Assembly: GCA_037833965.1 (NCBI GenBank)
Contig: AP031358.1
Coordinates: forward strand, 3,356,001 to 3,420,000
Direction: 5' to 3'
From: Marchantia polymorpha subsp. ruderalis
Taxonomy: Eukaryota > Streptophyta > Marchantiopsida > Marchantiales > Marchantiaceae
DNA: 64,000 nucleotides
Below the pieces are notes generated by a model. It was not told where the DNA came from and did not search any database. It saw only the letters and a list, made by a program, of their open reading frames with translations. This document shows positions 62,389 to 64,000 of the stretch, piece after piece. The first letter of the stretch is position 1. Every line of letters begins with the position of its first letter. The position numbers and the translations under genes were made by a program.

Positions 62389-64000
62389 AAAGTCAAACAT
62401 TAAATTGATGTGATCTAATTGCTACATATTTTTACTTCACTCTACTTTTCTGTCTATTTTTCTCCTACAAACAAAATTTTCACTTGAAATTTAATACTAA
62501 AGTACTCAGTTGACCTTATTCAAGTTCTAGTTGTATGATAGAGCTCAATTTGTGCTCAAGTTGGATAAAATTGTAATAGATGGCCGCTGCAAAATAAGGT
62601 GAAACTGAAGTTCCACCTTTTTTTGTAGCGGCACTTAAGTTACCTCTCTCTTCAAGGTTTTTCCACCTGCACACAATTCTTAAGCATTTGTATACTACAA
62701 AATTCAAAACTTGATACTTCATTTCCATATATTTTCTGTACTCAAATGAGGAGTGAAAAAAACATAAACACTAAGTTAGTTACACTTGCTTAGTGTTTAT
62801 AATGGATTGATTGTATTTACACTGATAGTGGTATTTATAAAAAAAATCAGTGGCATAGCAGAATCTTTATCAAAACATTCAAAGAATTAAAAGTAAAACT
62901 AAAGGAAAAGAGATTGAATCAATGAGATTACATTACTAAAGAACAATTCCAGGATTTTCAAGTACATATGAGCTATGCATACAATCTCTTATAGATGTAT
63001 TCAAAGTTAATATAACGTAGAATTTTGATTTATTATCACTCAATTCAAGAATCATATATTGATTTTTATCTTTTGACAATTTTAAAAAAACTTCTAGAAT
63101 TATAACTCACGTGAATATAATTTCAACCATTTTTCTCATAAACATATACTTTCAAATTGTGAAGATTAGTTAAGAATCCATAAAAATCATTTAAAATGAA
63201 TATCTTATATACTAATCATTTTTTATTACATCATCATACATTATTGAATAAAGAAATGAATACTAGTTATTATTGTTTCAAACACATGACAATATATATA
63301 ATTTTCTACAAATGGGATAATTTTTTTGTAGTCGTACATCATCAATTCACTCTTACTATGGAAAAATTTTCATTCATTGGAATATTTTTCAACTCTTTGT
63401 ATAAAATTGCTATCAATCAAATACTAATACTTTAGATAATTCACTAATCCTAATTCTAAATTCTTCTGATACATATGATATTGCATCTCATCCTTAACAA
63501 AAAATATTTTGATATGAATTTACATATTTGAAAATATTTAAAAAAATTATTTTCTTTTAATATCAATATATTTGTATCATCAGTTTTAGATTCAATAGCA
63601 CAATATTTGAAGATTGATAGTGATATATGAAATATTTTCATATTTCATAATTATGTAAGTTTCAACCACTCTAATTTCATGAAATCTTGATAGATTTGTC
63701 TACAATCCATCTTCACCTTTTGTTATTTTCCAGTTCCATTAATTAATTAAATCTTACTCTTGTTGTTTAAAATTTTATTTCACTTTTATAATAATTTTTC
63801 TTCATATCATTGATATCACAATGATCAATATGTTTTACAATAATTTAAGTAAATATATTTATTAATTCTTGTTAATATTGACTAAAAATCCTAAAATTCA
63901 TAAATCTTTTCCAGGAATCTGGTTTAATTGAAGAAAACATACATTTTAACATCACAATACAAGTGATAAACATGTTGAGTTTAACTTCAATTAATGAGTA
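62389..64000. other. AT-rich spacer, no gene
   Basis: Short AT-rich frames only (for example 63196-63435). No recognisable gene, RNA or clear repeat to the end of the window. Confidence 0.5.

Overview
The window is plant nuclear DNA, most likely from a bryophyte. A liverwort such as Marchantia fits, but I cannot prove the species. The evidence is: intron-rich genes with GT-AG junctions, plant-type families (an F-box protein, an OTU deubiquitinase with a SEC-C tail, a plant pfkB kinase), complex I subunit NDUFA2, CT- and GCA-rich leader-like DNA, and very AT-rich gene-poor stretches. Nothing looks prokaryotic or organellar.

Five protein-coding genes can be modelled. (1) Plus strand, 13.09-14.95 kb: a two-exon gene for an unnamed plant membrane protein, possibly plastid-targeted. 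(2) Minus strand, 19.39-17.94 kb: an F-box protein of the kelch-associated type. Spliced leader exons at 19.7 and 21.8 kb, and a CCAAT/TATA-like promoter at 21.8 kb, are plausible. (3) Plus strand, 32.84-33.64 kb: NDUFA2 (complex I B8 subunit), three exons. (4) Minus strand, 39.02-35.20 kb: an eight-exon pfkB/ribokinase-family sugar or nucleoside kinase, convergent with NDUFA2. (5) Minus strand, 61.50-54.32 kb: an eleven-exon OTU-UBA-SEC-C deubiquitinase. All exon joins I give keep the reading frame.

The rest is mostly transposon-derived or decayed DNA. 7.39-8.91 kb is a broken pogo/Tigger-like transposase. 9.55-11.05 kb holds fragments of two host genes on the same strand: the AP-4 beta adaptin and an ArfGAP. 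41.6-47.75 kb is a decayed L1-type LINE on the minus strand, split by a younger insertion of about 3.3 kb (42.92-46.19 kb) that carries a second, different Tigger-like transposase. 49.06-52.20 kb is a decayed hAT-like transposon. The coding sequence for the start of its zinc finger has been amplified into a six-unit tandem array of 126 bp, and the array stays in frame because 126 bp is 42 codons. Two foldback (MITE-like) elements lie at 59.6-59.9 kb, inside an OTU intron, and at 62.23-62.39 kb. AT-rich DNA without recognisable genes fills 0-5.8, 23.9-24.9, 26.8-32.4, 47.8-49.0 and 61.9-64.0 kb.

The best lead for something not catalogued is the in-frame satellite made from the transposase zinc-finger exon. 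Next are the nested LINE/Tigger structure and the pair of captured or processed host-gene fragments. I found no CRISPR array, phage, operon or biosynthetic cluster.
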